A DNA stretch of 64,000 bases from Donghicola eburneus (GTDB lineage: Bacteria; Pseudomonadota; Alphaproteobacteria; Rhodobacterales; Rhodobacteraceae). The stretch is from contig NZ_FOXY01000008.1 of NCBI RefSeq assembly GCF_900115865.1, positions 153,448-217,447 of the forward strand. Direction: 5' to 3'. The stretch's first letter is position 1, and each line of letters starts with the position of its first letter. Under the pieces are notes generated by a model. The model was not told the origin of the DNA. It searched no databases and saw nothing but the letters and a program-made list of their open reading frames with translations. Below, one piece after another: positions 52,318-61,126 of the stretch. A program made the translations under genes and the position numbers.

Positions 52318-52818
52318 TCAGTCTACGGTCGCGAGCTGAGGCTCTGCGGCGATCTGGTTTTCAAAGATCTGCACAACATCAGGGATCGCGACGAAGTTGT
52401 CGTTCCAGCGTGCCATGGCCAACAGGGTGCCTTCGGGCCAGCGGGTGCCCACGGCAGGGACGGGGCGCAATGTCTCGGGGTCGATCTCGGCGATGGCGTG
52501 CACCTTTTCTGCGATCACGCCGACGGTCATCGCTTTTTCGTTGACCGTGGTTTCGATGATCAGAATGCGCGTTTCTCGATCCGCAGGCTTCTGTTCCATG
52601 CGAAACAGGGGGCGCCAGTCCGCGACGGGCAGAACCACACCGCGGATGTTGATCAGACCGGCCGAGAAGTCGCCCGCGCACGGCACGGGGGTCAGGGCGG
52701 GCAGTTCCAGCACTTCGCGCAGAACGTCGGTGGGCAGAGCCATTTGCTCTCCGCCCATTTCAAACGCTACCACGCTGTTCAGGCGCGGGATCAGGTCGGC
52801 ATAGGTCTTCTTGCTCAT
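52318..52818 (-). CDS. cheW: Chemotaxis coupling protein CheW
   Basis: A 166-residue CheW-domain protein. Landmarks are VVAFEMGGEQMALPTDVLREVLE, GLINIRGVVLPVADWRPLF and ETRILIIETTVNEKAMTVGVIAEKVHAI. It bridges CheA P5 and the receptor tip. It overlaps cheA by ATGA and lies 12 bp upstream of the mcp gene. A short acidic tail follows the barrel. Confidence 0.93.
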   Translation of the reverse strand: MSKKTYADLIPRLNSVVAFEMGGEQMALPTDVLREVLELPALTPVPCAGDFSAGLINIRGVVLPVADWRPLFRMEQKPADRETRILIIETTVNEKAMTVGVIAEKVHAIAEIDPETLRPVPAVGTRWPEGTLLAMARWNDNFVAIPDVVQIFENQIAAEPQLATVD

Positions 52819-54833
52819 GCTGCGTTTCCTTTCAGGCGCTGTTCAATGTCCTGACCCAGCGAAACCAGATGCAAGACATCGAGGATCAGCGCGACGCACC
52901 CGTCCCCAAGAATTGTCGCACCCGAGAAAATCTTGAGGCGGCTGTGGAGAGGCGACAGCTGTTTGATAACGGTCTGGTTGGTGCCGATGATCTCGTCCAC
53001 GATCAGACCGACGCGGGTGTCATTGGTGCCCACGATGACGATCTTCTGGTGTTCCGAAGTTGCGCTCTGACGGTTGAACACCTTGTTCAGACGCAGCACT
53101 GGCACCAGCTCATTGTTCAGTTCGATGACGCCGGTGGCTTCATCGTTGGCCGCGAGCTTTTCAGGCAGTTCGAGAATCTGCTCGACTGCCAACAGGGGCA
53201 GGGCGTAACGCTCGGTGCCGACGCCGATCAGTAGGCCTTCGATAATGGCGAGGGTCAGCGGCAAGCGCAGGGTAAAGTTTGTACCCTGCCCAGGTTCCGA
53301 GGTGATCTCGATGGTGCCGTTGAGCGCTTCGATGGCCTGTTTGACCACGTCTGCACCCACACCGCGCCCCGAAAGAGCCGTGACCTGAGCCGCAGTCGAG
53401 AAGCCGGGCTCCAGCACCATTTTCAGGATTTCGCTGCGGGGCACGTCGCTGTCTTCGGTCAGGAGGCCGCGCTCGATAGCGCGCTTGCGGATGGCTTCTT
53501 CGTTCATGCCGCGACCGTCATCGATGATTTTAATCACCACCTCGGCGCCCGCATGGCGTGCGGATAGCTTGACGAGACCGCGCTCGGGCTTGCCAGCTTC
53601 GGCACGCTCTTCGGGCCCCTCAAGTCCATGGTCCACAGAGTTGCGGAGCATGTGAACGAGAGGGTCTGTCAGCTTTTCGACCACGGTTTTATCAAGTTCG
53701 GTCTCTTCGCCTTCGACGATGAAGTCAAAAGTCTTGCCAGTGCTTTCCGCCAGATCGTGGGTCAGGCGGCGGAAGCGGCCCATGATACTGGACAGCGGCG
53801 TCATCCGGAGCGCCATGGTCGAGTCGCGCAGGCCCAGAGCCAAACGTTGAATGTCCTCTACCACGCTGTGCAGCGCCTCGTTTTCCAACTGGTTCGCAAT
53901 GGCTGCCAGACGCGCTTCGGCGATCACAAGTTCACCCACGCGGTCCATGATCAGGTCAACGCGGTCTGCTGCAACGCGCAGCTGCGCAACGGGGGCTGCG
54001 GCGGCCTTGGTCGGTTTCGAGGCTTCTTTGGCTGCGGGCTTTGCCTCGACAACGGGTGTGGCGGGCGCAGCAGGAGCGGCTTCGGCGGGCGCCGCAGGGG
54101 CTGCGACCTCAGCTGCTGGGGCCTCGGCGCGGACGGGGTCCAGCGACAGCTCCATCTGGTCTTCGTGAAACATAAAGACGTCGCGGATCACGCTCTCTTT
54201 GAGCGCGCCGGGCAGAATGACTTGCCAGCCAGTGTAAATCGCGCGGGCATCCATCTCTGCGATGCGCGGTAGGCGGTCGGTCAGGGGGCGAACCATGGTG
54301 GTCTCTCCGCCAACTTCGCGCAGTTCGTCCAGCATCGCGATCGGGTTGCCGCCGATTTCCATGAAGTCTTGGGGCAGGCGGAACTTGAGGTCCCATTCCT
54401 TGATTTCGGCAGGGGCGGCAGCAGCTTCGGCCACAGGCGTGGCAGCCGCCGCAGGCGCAGCTTCCCCAGAGGTGGCCGCAGACAGGGCAGCTGTCAGCTC
54501 TGCGTCGCGTGACGGATCGGGCTCGCCGCCTTCGAGCAGGTCGGCGATCAGGTCATATGCGGTCAGTGCCACATTGATCAGCTCTGGCGTCACAACAGCA
54601 TTGCCGGAGCGGACCGCTTCGAACGCGGCCTCGAAGTTGTGGACAAAGGAGGCGAGGCGCGAAAAGCCAAACATCGCGCCTGTGCCTTTGATTGTATGAA
54701 GAGCGCGGAAAACGCCAGCGACCACTTCTAGGTCGTCAGGGGTATCCTTAAGCACCAAAAGCCCCTCTTGCAGGGCCTCCATGAGAGCTTCAGCTTCCTG
54801 ACGGAAGATCTCTTGCGTTTCCGCGTCCATCAT
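52815..54833 (-). CDS. cheA: Chemotaxis histidine kinase CheA
   Basis: A 672-residue kinase. The P1 HPt domain has phospho-His46 in FRALHTIKGTGAMFGF. A second partner-binding region spans about 130-225, then a long Ala/Pro/Glu linker. P3 dimerisation starts near LRVAADRVDLIMDRVGELV. The P4 ATPase has HMLRNSVDHGLE, DDGRGMNEEAIRKRA and GRGVGADVVKQAIE. P5, the CheW-like domain, forms the C-terminus. Start within an ATGATG pair; the first ATG overlaps the cheY stop (TAATG). Confidence 0.95.
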   Translation of the reverse strand: MMDAETQEIFRQEAEALMEALQEGLLVLKDTPDDLEVVAGVFRALHTIKGTGAMFGFSRLASFVHNFEAAFEAVRSGNAVVTPELINVALTAYDLIADLLEGGEPDPSRDAELTAALSAATSGEAAPAAAATPVAEAAAAPAEIKEWDLKFRLPQDFMEIGGNPIAMLDELREVGGETTMVRPLTDRLPRIAEMDARAIYTGWQVILPGALKESVIRDVFMFHEDQMELSLDPVRAEAPAAEVAAPAAPAEAAPAAPATPVVEAKPAAKEASKPTKAAAAPVAQLRVAADRVDLIMDRVGELVIAEARLAAIANQLENEALHSVVEDIQRLALGLRDSTMALRMTPLSSIMGRFRRLTHDLAESTGKTFDFIVEGEETELDKTVVEKLTDPLVHMLRNSVDHGLEGPEERAEAGKPERGLVKLSARHAGAEVVIKIIDDGRGMNEEAIRKRAIERGLLTEDSDVPRSEILKMVLEPGFSTAAQVTALSGRGVGADVVKQAIEALNGTIEITSEPGQGTNFTLRLPLTLAIIEGLLIGVGTERYALPLLAVEQILELPEKLAANDEATGVIELNNELVPVLRLNKVFNRQSATSEHQKIVIVGTNDTRVGLIVDEIIGTNQTVIKQLSPLHSRLKIFSGATILGDGCVALILDVLHLVSLGQDIEQRLKGNAA

Positions 54834-55198
54834 TATCCGGCTACCTTCTTAACGACTGCGAGAAGCTGCTCTTGCTCGAACGGCTTCACCATCCAACCCA
54901 GTGCACCAGCGGCACGGGCGGCTTCTTTCAGACCGCCTTCGCTCTCGGTCGAGAGGAAGATGATCGGCACACCGGAGCTGCTGGGATCGGCGCGGTACGC
55001 CTGAATGAATTCCAGTCCGGTCATGTTGGGCATGTTCTGGTCGGTGATGACCATCGCATAGCGGTGCGATTTGGCGGCCTCGAGCCCTTTGGCCCCGTCG
55101 ACAGCTTCGGTGACGGCATAGCCCGCTTGTTGCAGGGTCATCGACACCATTCGACGCACCGACGGGGAATCGTCGACGATCAGGATTTCTTTGCTCAT
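54833..55198 (-). CDS. cheY: Chemotaxis response regulator CheY
   Basis: A 121-residue single-domain receiver. The acidic pair is Asp9-Asp10, the phospho-acceptor Asp53 (VITDQNMPNM), the Ser/Thr switch in FLSTES, and Lys105 in MVKPF. Directly upstream of cheA. It is the only CheY in this operon. It would carry the signal from CheA to the motor or act as a phosphate sink. Confidence 0.93.
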   Translation of the reverse strand: MSKEILIVDDSPSVRRMVSMTLQQAGYAVTEAVDGAKGLEAAKSHRYAMVITDQNMPNMTGLEFIQAYRADPSSSGVPIIFLSTESEGGLKEAARAAGALGWMVKPFEQEQLLAVVKKVAG

Positions 55199-55223
55199 AT
55201 TAATCTTCCGTTATGAAAGGGGA

Positions 55224-55532
55224 TCAGTGCTGCGTTGTCAGTGCAGACAGTTCCGCATCGGTCAGACCGATCCGGATGAACGCTTCTGCGAGTTTGGGAG
55301 AAGTCAGCAGAGCCGCCGTCACCTGATCCTTGGTGACCGCTTTTTCCTTGAGGGCGACCATGATGAGTTGGGCGATGCCAAAGAGCACCGTGTCCGAACT
55401 ATCATCGTCAATTGCAGTGGTCAGCTCGGCACTTTCTGTGCCGACAGCTTCTTCGAAGCCGAAGCGAACGGACTCGAGGTCCGAAAGAGTGCTGGTCATC
55501 TGCGACGACAGGTTAATCTTAATCTTGTCCAT
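55224..55532 (-). CDS. Hypothetical protein, first gene of the che operon
   Basis: A 102-residue acidic, soluble protein of a family I do not recognise. The N-terminus is MDKIKINLSSQMTSTLSDLE. The central acidic IDDDSSDT is followed by helical segments LFGIAQLIMVALKEKAVTKD and SPKLAEAFIRIGLTDAELSAL. A GGAGGA ribosome site precedes the ATG. It lies 25 bp upstream of cheY on the same strand, so it is likely part of the chemotaxis system. The position is one where some operons carry a STAS or CheX-like gene, but the sequence does not clearly match either. Confidence 0.72.
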   Translation of the reverse strand: MDKIKINLSSQMTSTLSDLESVRFGFEEAVGTESAELTTAIDDDSSDTVLFGIAQLIMVALKEKAVTKDQVTAALLTSPKLAEAFIRIGLTDAELSALTTQH

Positions 55533-55779
55533 AGGGTCCTCCGCGCAGGTTCAGCTTAAAACGCGATACCTTATTGTGGAGGTAGCGCGCCTTCTCCGCA
55601 TCCTGTCAAAACGGCGGCACAATCCACCGCTGTATAGTCCGAAGGTATATTCGCGGGTCACCGAAGGGCGGGAATTCACGACCATTGCCCCCGATGTTCG
55701 GCAGGACGACCCTACGTAAAGGGCCGACCCGCAATTTTGCAGGCTGGCCCTATGTTTTCGTTGATTCTGTTGGCTGGCC
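55533..55779. promoter_or_regulatory. Intergenic region upstream of the che operon
   Basis: 247 bp between the first che gene and the TRAP large-permease stop. It must hold the che promoter. Short ORFs across it have no ribosome site or codon bias. I could not identify a clear sigma-28 or sigma-70 element, nor a terminator for dctM. Confidence 0.35.
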
Positions 55780-57180
55780 TTACGCCAAGGACGGGAGCCA
55801 GAGCACAATTTGCGGGAATGCTACGAGCAGCGCGATGGTTACCGCATCGGCGATAAAGAAGGGTGTGACCCCCTTGAACACGTCCTGAACACTCAGATCA
55901 TCACGCACGCCAGCGACCACAAAACAGTTCAGACCAATGGGCGGCGTGATCAGGCAGAACTCGGCCATTTTAACGACCAGAATGCCGAACCAAATTGCAC
56001 ACATGGGCCCCGACATGCCAAAGGTGCTGTCTGCTGCGCTGACCATCTCGCCCCCGTTCAGGGCCATTATGGCGGGATAGACCACAGGCAAGGTCAGCAG
56101 CAGCATTCCGATCGCGTCCATGAACATCCCAAGCACCGCGTAGGCCAAGAGAATGCAGATCAGGATCAGTAATGGGCTATACTCCAGAGACGTGATCCAG
56201 TCCGAAAATGCATGCGGTAGGTCCGCAAAGCCCAAGAAGCGCACGTAGATCAGGACCCCCCAAATGATGGTAAAGATCATAGCCGACAGACGGGCGGTTT
56301 CGATGATTGCATCCTTGAACTGGGCCCACCGCATTCCGCGTGCCAGTGCCATCACAAAGATGATAAAGGCACCGACCGCGCCGCCTTCGGTGGGGGTGCC
56401 CCACGCGTCACCGCCGAACGGGTTGTAGACAAAGAAGATGATGATAACGACCACCGCGACGATCGGTAGGGCGGGGGGCAGCGAGGCAAACCGCTGTTTC
56501 CACGTGAAACCCCGCACCGGCGGGCCAAAGTTCTTGATCGTGAGCGCGAGCCCGATGATGAGCGCGCCGTAAACGATGGCCGAAAACAGTCCGGGGATGA
56601 AGCCTGCTAGCAGCAGCTTGCCCACGTCTTGTTCGACAATAATCGCGTAGATCACGAGGATCGCCGAGGGCGGGATCAAGGAGGCCAGCGTGCCGCCAGC
56701 GGCCACAACCCCAGCGGCAAAGCGTTTGTCGTAGCCGATTTTCAGCATCTCTGGTATGGCAACTCGGGCAAAGACTGCAGCCGTCGCGACGGATGCGCCG
56801 GACACTGCGGCAAAGCCTGCGGTCGCAAAGACGGTCGATACTGCCAGCCCGCCCGGCACCCATGCAATCCAGCGTTTGGCGGCTTCGAACAGGGCGCGGG
56901 TCAGTCCCGCATAGTAGGCCAAATAGCCGATTAGAATGAAGGTCGGGATCAGGCTGAGCGCTTGGCTGGCAACCTTGCCGTGGGGGACTTGACCAGCTGT
57001 TTTCACAGCGACCGTCAGGGCCCATCCGAATTGTTCGGGGTCCATGCCCTTCTTGGCCCAAAAGATCCAGATCAGGCCGACCAGACCGGCCATTGCCGCT
57101 GCGAATGCAACGCGCATTCCCAGAAGCACCATGACCATCATACCGCCGGTGACCCAGAGGCCGATTTCAATGCTATCCAT
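55780..57180 (-). CDS. dctM: TRAP transporter large permease (DctM family)
   Basis: A 466-residue integral membrane protein with about 12 hydrophobic segments, the substrate-translocating subunit of a sodium-driven TRAP importer. Family motifs are SLIPTFILIGYLAYYAGLT, SGASVATAAVFARVAIPEM, GTLASLIPPSAILVIYA and GMFMDAIGMLLLTLPVVYP. Downstream of dctQ by 4 bp. Last gene of the dctP-dctQ-dctM operon. Confidence 0.94.
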   Translation of the reverse strand: MDSIEIGLWVTGGMMVMVLLGMRVAFAAAMAGLVGLIWIFWAKKGMDPEQFGWALTVAVKTAGQVPHGKVASQALSLIPTFILIGYLAYYAGLTRALFEAAKRWIAWVPGGLAVSTVFATAGFAAVSGASVATAAVFARVAIPEMLKIGYDKRFAAGVVAAGGTLASLIPPSAILVIYAIIVEQDVGKLLLAGFIPGLFSAIVYGALIIGLALTIKNFGPPVRGFTWKQRFASLPPALPIVAVVVIIIFFVYNPFGGDAWGTPTEGGAVGAFIIFVMALARGMRWAQFKDAIIETARLSAMIFTIIWGVLIYVRFLGFADLPHAFSDWITSLEYSPLLILICILLAYAVLGMFMDAIGMLLLTLPVVYPAIMALNGGEMVSAADSTFGMSGPMCAIWFGILVVKMAEFCLITPPIGLNCFVVAGVRDDLSVQDVFKGVTPFFIADAVTIALLVAFPQIVLWLPSLA

Positions 57181-57184
57181 GGCC

Positions 57185-57814
57185 TTAATCCCTGCCTTCG
57201 ATGTGTTCAGCCTCGGCTGCGGCTTGTTCGGCAGCGCTCTGGATCAAGGGGACGGCGACGGGGCTGTCGGTTCCGCTGATGATCGCGCGCCCATAGCCAA
57301 TGACCTGTATGGTGCACCGCAGGCAGAGCACGGCAAAGGCGACGGGGGCCAAGAGTTTCGCGGGCCAGATCGGCAGGCCGATATCAATGGTGCTATCGCG
57401 ACTCCACATGGGTTTGCTCATGTCAAAGCTACGATCAAAATGCGCCCAACTGCCCCAGACAAGGAGCAGCATCAGGATCAAAATCAGGCCGGTGGTTATT
57501 AGTTCGAACAGCCATAAGGGGCGGCCCGACAGGCGCGCGACCAGAATGTCCATGCGGATGTGGCCGCCGTCGCGCTGTACGTAGCTGACCCCCATAAACG
57601 CGATCAGCGGCATCAGCTGGGTGATCCAATCCACATATCCGGGCAAAGGTTGGTTGAACCCGTTGCGCCCCGAGACGGACACCACCGCTAAAACCATTAG
57701 GCCAAAGACGGCCAGACCGGCCAACAAGGCCATAAAGCGCTCCAGACGCATCAACCCCTGATCCATGCGGCTCAGGAGGCTGTCGTCGGTCAATACTGTG
57801 GCAGACCCCGCCAT
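57185..57814 (-). CDS. dctQ: TRAP transporter small permease (DctQ family)
   Basis: A 209-residue protein with four TM helices (about 27-52, 64-82, 105-128 and 163-185), including FMGVSYVQRDGGHIRMDIL, the DctQ signature. It is longer than typical DctQ (about 160-180) because of a loop with FDRSFDMSKPMWSRDSTIDI and a polar C-terminal tail, AAEQAAAEAEHIEGRD. Partner of DctM. Confidence 0.9.
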   Translation of the reverse strand: MAGSATVLTDDSLLSRMDQGLMRLERFMALLAGLAVFGLMVLAVVSVSGRNGFNQPLPGYVDWITQLMPLIAFMGVSYVQRDGGHIRMDILVARLSGRPLWLFELITTGLILILMLLLVWGSWAHFDRSFDMSKPMWSRDSTIDIGLPIWPAKLLAPVAFAVLCLRCTIQVIGYGRAIISGTDSPVAVPLIQSAAEQAAAEAEHIEGRD

Positions 57815-57842
57815 GCGTATTCCCCGTTCATTCAGAATGGAC

Positions 57843-57869
57843 AGGCCCCGAAGGTCGTCTTCGGAGCCT
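57843..57869 (-). other. Intercistronic hairpin between dctP and dctQ
   Basis: AGGCCCCGAAG (57843-57853) and CTTCGGAGCCT (57859-57869), 5-nt loop, one mismatch. No clear U-tract on the transcript, so likely differential expression rather than full termination. Confidence 0.6.
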
Positions 57870-57897
57870 GCAACAGTCTTGGGTTAGTCCAAGCGGA

Positions 57898-58908
57898 TCA
57901 CTTGCGGGCGTCTGCCAGCGTGTTGTTCACCAGATCATAAAGCTCTTGGGCGGGCAGGCCCTGCGCGCTCATCTCGTCGATCCAGGCTTGGTGGATGGGG
58001 CCGCCAGCCTTTTCTTTGAACGCCGCGATCTCTTCGTCCGAGATCATGACCTTTTGAACGCCCTTCTCCTCGAGAACGGTGTCCCAACGCTTGAGCAGTT
58101 CGCCGTAGTTGGACAGGTAGTAGTCGATCGCCTCAGGCACGGATTCGTCCAGAATGGCGCGGTGTTCATCCGACAGGCTTTCGTAGGCGTCGATGTTCAC
58201 GACCACGGGGCAGTTCACCGTGCCGGGGTTCAGGTTCGCGGTCCACCAATCGGCCTCGTTGATGGTGCCAAAGGACAGGTGCGCGTGCTGAGCAAAGGCC
58301 ACGGTGTCCACAACGCCCGACTGCATCGCCTGATAGGCTTCGGAGCTGGTCACAGATGTGGGGACGCCGCCCACGGCTTCGAACGCGCGACCCAGACCGC
58401 CAGTCGCGCGAACGCGCATGCCGTCAAACTCGGCTAGTTCGTCGCGGGGCTCGCCAGTGCCGACCAGATTGTATTGAGGCATCGGGCTGGTCATCAGCAT
58501 CTTGGCGTTCCACTGGGCCATTTCATCGGCCACGGCGGGGTGGGCGTAAACGGCGTGGCTGACGGCCACCTCTTCGTCCAGCGTGTTCACGCCAAGGAAG
58601 GGCAGTTCCAGCACAGTGATCGCGCGGTTCTTGTCCGCGTGGTAGCCCGCGCAGAACTGGGCCATTTCAAAGGCGCCAATCGAGATGCCGTCGAGGTTCT
58701 CTTTGTTGTTGGACAGACCGCCATAGCTGACGTTCATGGTGAAATCACCGCCCGACTTTTCCGCAACCAGTTCAGCCAGCTTTTCGATGTGCTCGGTGAA
58801 AGCGCGGCGCTTGCCCCAAGTGGAGACGTTCCATTCGGTTGCGCTGGCCTCGGCAGCGAAGCTGACAGCAACAAGTGCGATGGCCGTACGGCCAAGCAAA
58901 GTTTTCAT
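57898..58908 (-). CDS. dctP: TRAP transporter periplasmic substrate-binding protein (DctP family)
   Basis: A 336-residue binding protein. A signal peptide (1-23) ends at AEASATEW. The conserved carboxylate-binding Arg lies in FDGMRVRATGG, and GLSNNKENLDGI and SSEAYQAMQSGVVDTV are family-typical. The start at 58908 is supported by GGAGGAAAA upstream; 58923 is an artefactual extension. Substrate is an organic acid or similar, not resolvable from sequence. First gene of the operon. Confidence 0.92.
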   Translation of the reverse strand: MKTLLGRTAIALVAVSFAAEASATEWNVSTWGKRRAFTEHIEKLAELVAEKSGGDFTMNVSYGGLSNNKENLDGISIGAFEMAQFCAGYHADKNRAITVLELPFLGVNTLDEEVAVSHAVYAHPAVADEMAQWNAKMLMTSPMPQYNLVGTGEPRDELAEFDGMRVRATGGLGRAFEAVGGVPTSVTSSEAYQAMQSGVVDTVAFAQHAHLSFGTINEADWWTANLNPGTVNCPVVVNIDAYESLSDEHRAILDESVPEAIDYYLSNYGELLKRWDTVLEEKGVQKVMISDEEIAAFKEKAGGPIHQAWIDEMSAQGLPAQELYDLVNNTLADARK

Positions 58909-59069
58909 ACATTTTCCTCCCATTATCGCGCCCTATCCCGCACCTCGTTTCCAAGGCTCCTCTTGCGGTCAGAGCGTCTGATGCCTCAATTCGTGCATGA
59001 CCGGACCCCACATGGCAAGGGTAACGCGCGGCTTTTTCCACCCAGCGGAAGTGTAAGACGTCAGGGCAT

Positions 59070-59106
59070 AAAAAAGTCGCCCACCGGTGATCCAGAGGGC
59101 GACTTT
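59070..59106 (-). terminator. Rho-independent terminator of the proXWV operon
   Basis: On the minus strand AAAGTCGCCC (59106-59097) and GGGCGACTTT (59082-59073) followed by TTT. It lies 20 bp past the proV stop. Confidence 0.87.
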
Positions 59107-59125
59107 GTTCGTAGGTGGCAAGGTT

Positions 59126-60139
59126 TTAGCCCGCGAGGGCGCCAATCACCTTGGTTAGAGACACAGTGCCTAGGTATTGGCCATCCTCTTCGGTCACGCC
59201 TAGGGTCTGGTTTGGTGCCTGCGCCAACGGGTGCAGCGCATCGTTCAGCAGCGTGCCTGCCGGAATGTTCGCGCCGTCATAAGGTGTTCCAGCCTCGGCC
59301 AGTGCCCGCAGTCGAATCACTTTGCCGCGGTTAATGTCCTTGGTGAAGTCAGCGATATAGTCGTCGGCGGGGGTCAGAACGATCTCGGGGGCGGTGCCCT
59401 CTTGAATCATGGCGCCGTCGCGCAGGATCGCGATCTTGTCTCCAAGGCGCAGCGCCTCGTCCAAATCGTGGGTGATGAAGATGATGGTCTTGTGCAGCTC
59501 GTCCTGCAGTTCCAGCAGGATGGATTGCATGTCGTAGCGGATCAGTGGGTCAAGCGCACTGAACGCTTCGTCCATCAGCAAGATTTCGGCGTCGGTGGCT
59601 AGGGCGCGGGCCAGACCCACGCGCTGCTGCATGCCGCCAGACAACTGGCCTGGATAGTGATCCTCGTAGCCGGTCAGGCCAACGCGGTTGATCCAGTGCT
59701 GGGCCTTTTGCTTGATCTCGTCTTCCTTGAACCCTTGTACCTCGAGCCCGTAGCCGACATTCTCCATCACTTTACGGTGGGGCAGGAGGCCGAACTTCTG
59801 GAACACCATCGAGGTCTTCTTGCGGCGGACATCGCGCAGTTGCTTGTCCGACATTGTCAGTACGTCGTCACCGTCGATCAGAATCTGACCATCAGTGGGC
59901 TCGATCAAGCGGTTGATGTGGCGGATCAGGGTCGATTTGCCCGAACCGGACAGGCCCATGACGACCTGAATCTGTTTGGCCGGAATATCGAGGCTGACGT
60001 TGTTGATCCCCAGCACGTGGCCGGTCTGGTCCAAGAGTTCTGGCTTGCCGAGGCCGCTTTTGACCTGCGGCAGCACCTTTTTCGGATTCTTGCCAAAGAT
60101 CTTGTAGAGGTTTTTGATCTGTACCTTGAGTTCGGACAT
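59126..60139 (-). CDS. proV: Glycine betaine/proline-type ABC transporter ATPase
   Basis: A 337-residue ProV/OpuAA-like ATPase. An N-terminal extension (KIFGKNPKKVLPQVKSG) typical of ProV is followed by Walker A GLSGSGKST, the motif FQKFGLLPHRKVMENVGYG, signature LSGGMQQRVGLARAL and Walker B ILLMDEAFSALDP. The C-terminal ~60 residues replace the usual CBS pair with a short regulatory tail (TEEDGQYLGTVSLTKVI), possibly a remnant CBS. Start 60139 is preferred over 60142 for spacing to GGAGG; the ATGATG overlaps the proW stop. Confidence 0.92.
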   Translation of the reverse strand: MSELKVQIKNLYKIFGKNPKKVLPQVKSGLGKPELLDQTGHVLGINNVSLDIPAKQIQVVMGLSGSGKSTLIRHINRLIEPTDGQILIDGDDVLTMSDKQLRDVRRKKTSMVFQKFGLLPHRKVMENVGYGLEVQGFKEDEIKQKAQHWINRVGLTGYEDHYPGQLSGGMQQRVGLARALATDAEILLMDEAFSALDPLIRYDMQSILLELQDELHKTIIFITHDLDEALRLGDKIAILRDGAMIQEGTAPEIVLTPADDYIADFTKDINRGKVIRLRALAEAGTPYDGANIPAGTLLNDALHPLAQAPNQTLGVTEEDGQYLGTVSLTKVIGALAG

Positions 60140-61023
60140 CATTTGCCTCCGTTGCGGTAGGCTTGCAGACGCTTGCCGTAAGTTTGCGACACGCGGTCAA
60201 AGATGATGGCTAGAGCTACGATTGCCAGACCGTTCATTAGGCCAAGCGCCAGATACTGGTTCGAAATCGCACGCAGCACGGGCACACCAAGGCCTTTGAC
60301 CCCGATCATCGAGGCGATCACGACCATGGACAGCGCCATCATGATGGTCTGGTTGATGCCGGCAAAGATGTTGGGCAGGGCCAGTGGCACCTGTACGCCC
60401 CACAGTTTCTGCCACGGCGAGGTGCCAAAAGCATCTGCCGCTTCGAGTACGTCTTTGTCCACCAGTCTGATGCCCAGATTGGTCAGGCGCACAATCGGGG
60501 GAATTGCATAGATGCACACGGCCAAAAGGCCCGGCACTTTGCCAATGCCAAGCAGCATCACAACGGGGATCAGGTACACGAAAGACGGAATGGTCTGCAT
60601 CACGTCGAGGATGGGCGTAATAACGCCTTGGGCACGGTCGGATCGCGACATCAGGATGCCCAAAGGTATCCCGATTGCAATGCAGAGCAGCGTCGCAACC
60701 GAGATGATCGCCAGCGTTGCCATCGTGTCTTCCCACATGTCGAGGACACCGATCGCGATGAACGCCAGAACCGAACCTGCAGTGATCTTCCACGAACGCG
60801 ACCCCAGCCATGCCAGACCGCCGACAACCAGCAGGATCACGGGCCAAGGGGTGGCTTCGAGCAGTTTCTCGAACCAGATCAGGAACCGCAGCAGCGGATC
60901 AAAGAAATTCTCAAGCTGTTCGCCATATGCGCGGGAGAAACCCTTGAAGGTCTCATCGACCGCTTGCTTCATGCCGCTCAGCGTTTTTCGGCCCAGGGAG
61001 GGAAATTCGTATAAGAATTCCAA
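60139..61023 (-). CDS. proW: Glycine betaine/proline-type ABC transporter permease
   Basis: A 294-residue ProW/OpuAB-like permease. An amphipathic N-terminus is followed by about seven TM helices. The transport core includes SRSDRAQGVITPILDVMQTIPSF and LPNIFAGINQTIMMALSMVV, the EAA-like region. Start is uncertain: TTG at 61023 has AGAGGTGA at good spacing, GTG at 61032 is an alternative, and the longest frame reaches 61080. It lies between proX and proV. Confidence 0.9.
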   Translation of the reverse strand: MEFLYEFPSLGRKTLSGMKQAVDETFKGFSRAYGEQLENFFDPLLRFLIWFEKLLEATPWPVILLVVGGLAWLGSRSWKITAGSVLAFIAIGVLDMWEDTMATLAIISVATLLCIAIGIPLGILMSRSDRAQGVITPILDVMQTIPSFVYLIPVVMLLGIGKVPGLLAVCIYAIPPIVRLTNLGIRLVDKDVLEAADAFGTSPWQKLWGVQVPLALPNIFAGINQTIMMALSMVVIASMIGVKGLGVPVLRAISNQYLALGLMNGLAIVALAIIFDRVSQTYGKRLQAYRNGGK

Positions 61024-61080
61024 AGCCGTCACCTCTTTTGTTGTCTTGTTGTCCGGATAACGGTCCGGCGCCCATAGCAA

Positions 61081-61107
61081 ACGGGGGGCGCTTCAGACGC
61101 CCCCCGT
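61081..61107 (-). other. Intercistronic hairpin between proX and proW
   Basis: ACGGGGGGCG (61081-61090) and CGCCCCCCGT (61098-61107), 7-nt loop. On the transcript it lies about 20 nt past the proX stop, followed by TTTGC. Likely partial terminator or stabiliser. Confidence 0.7.
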
Positions 61108-61126
61108 TCAACGTTCCCAATGGCTC

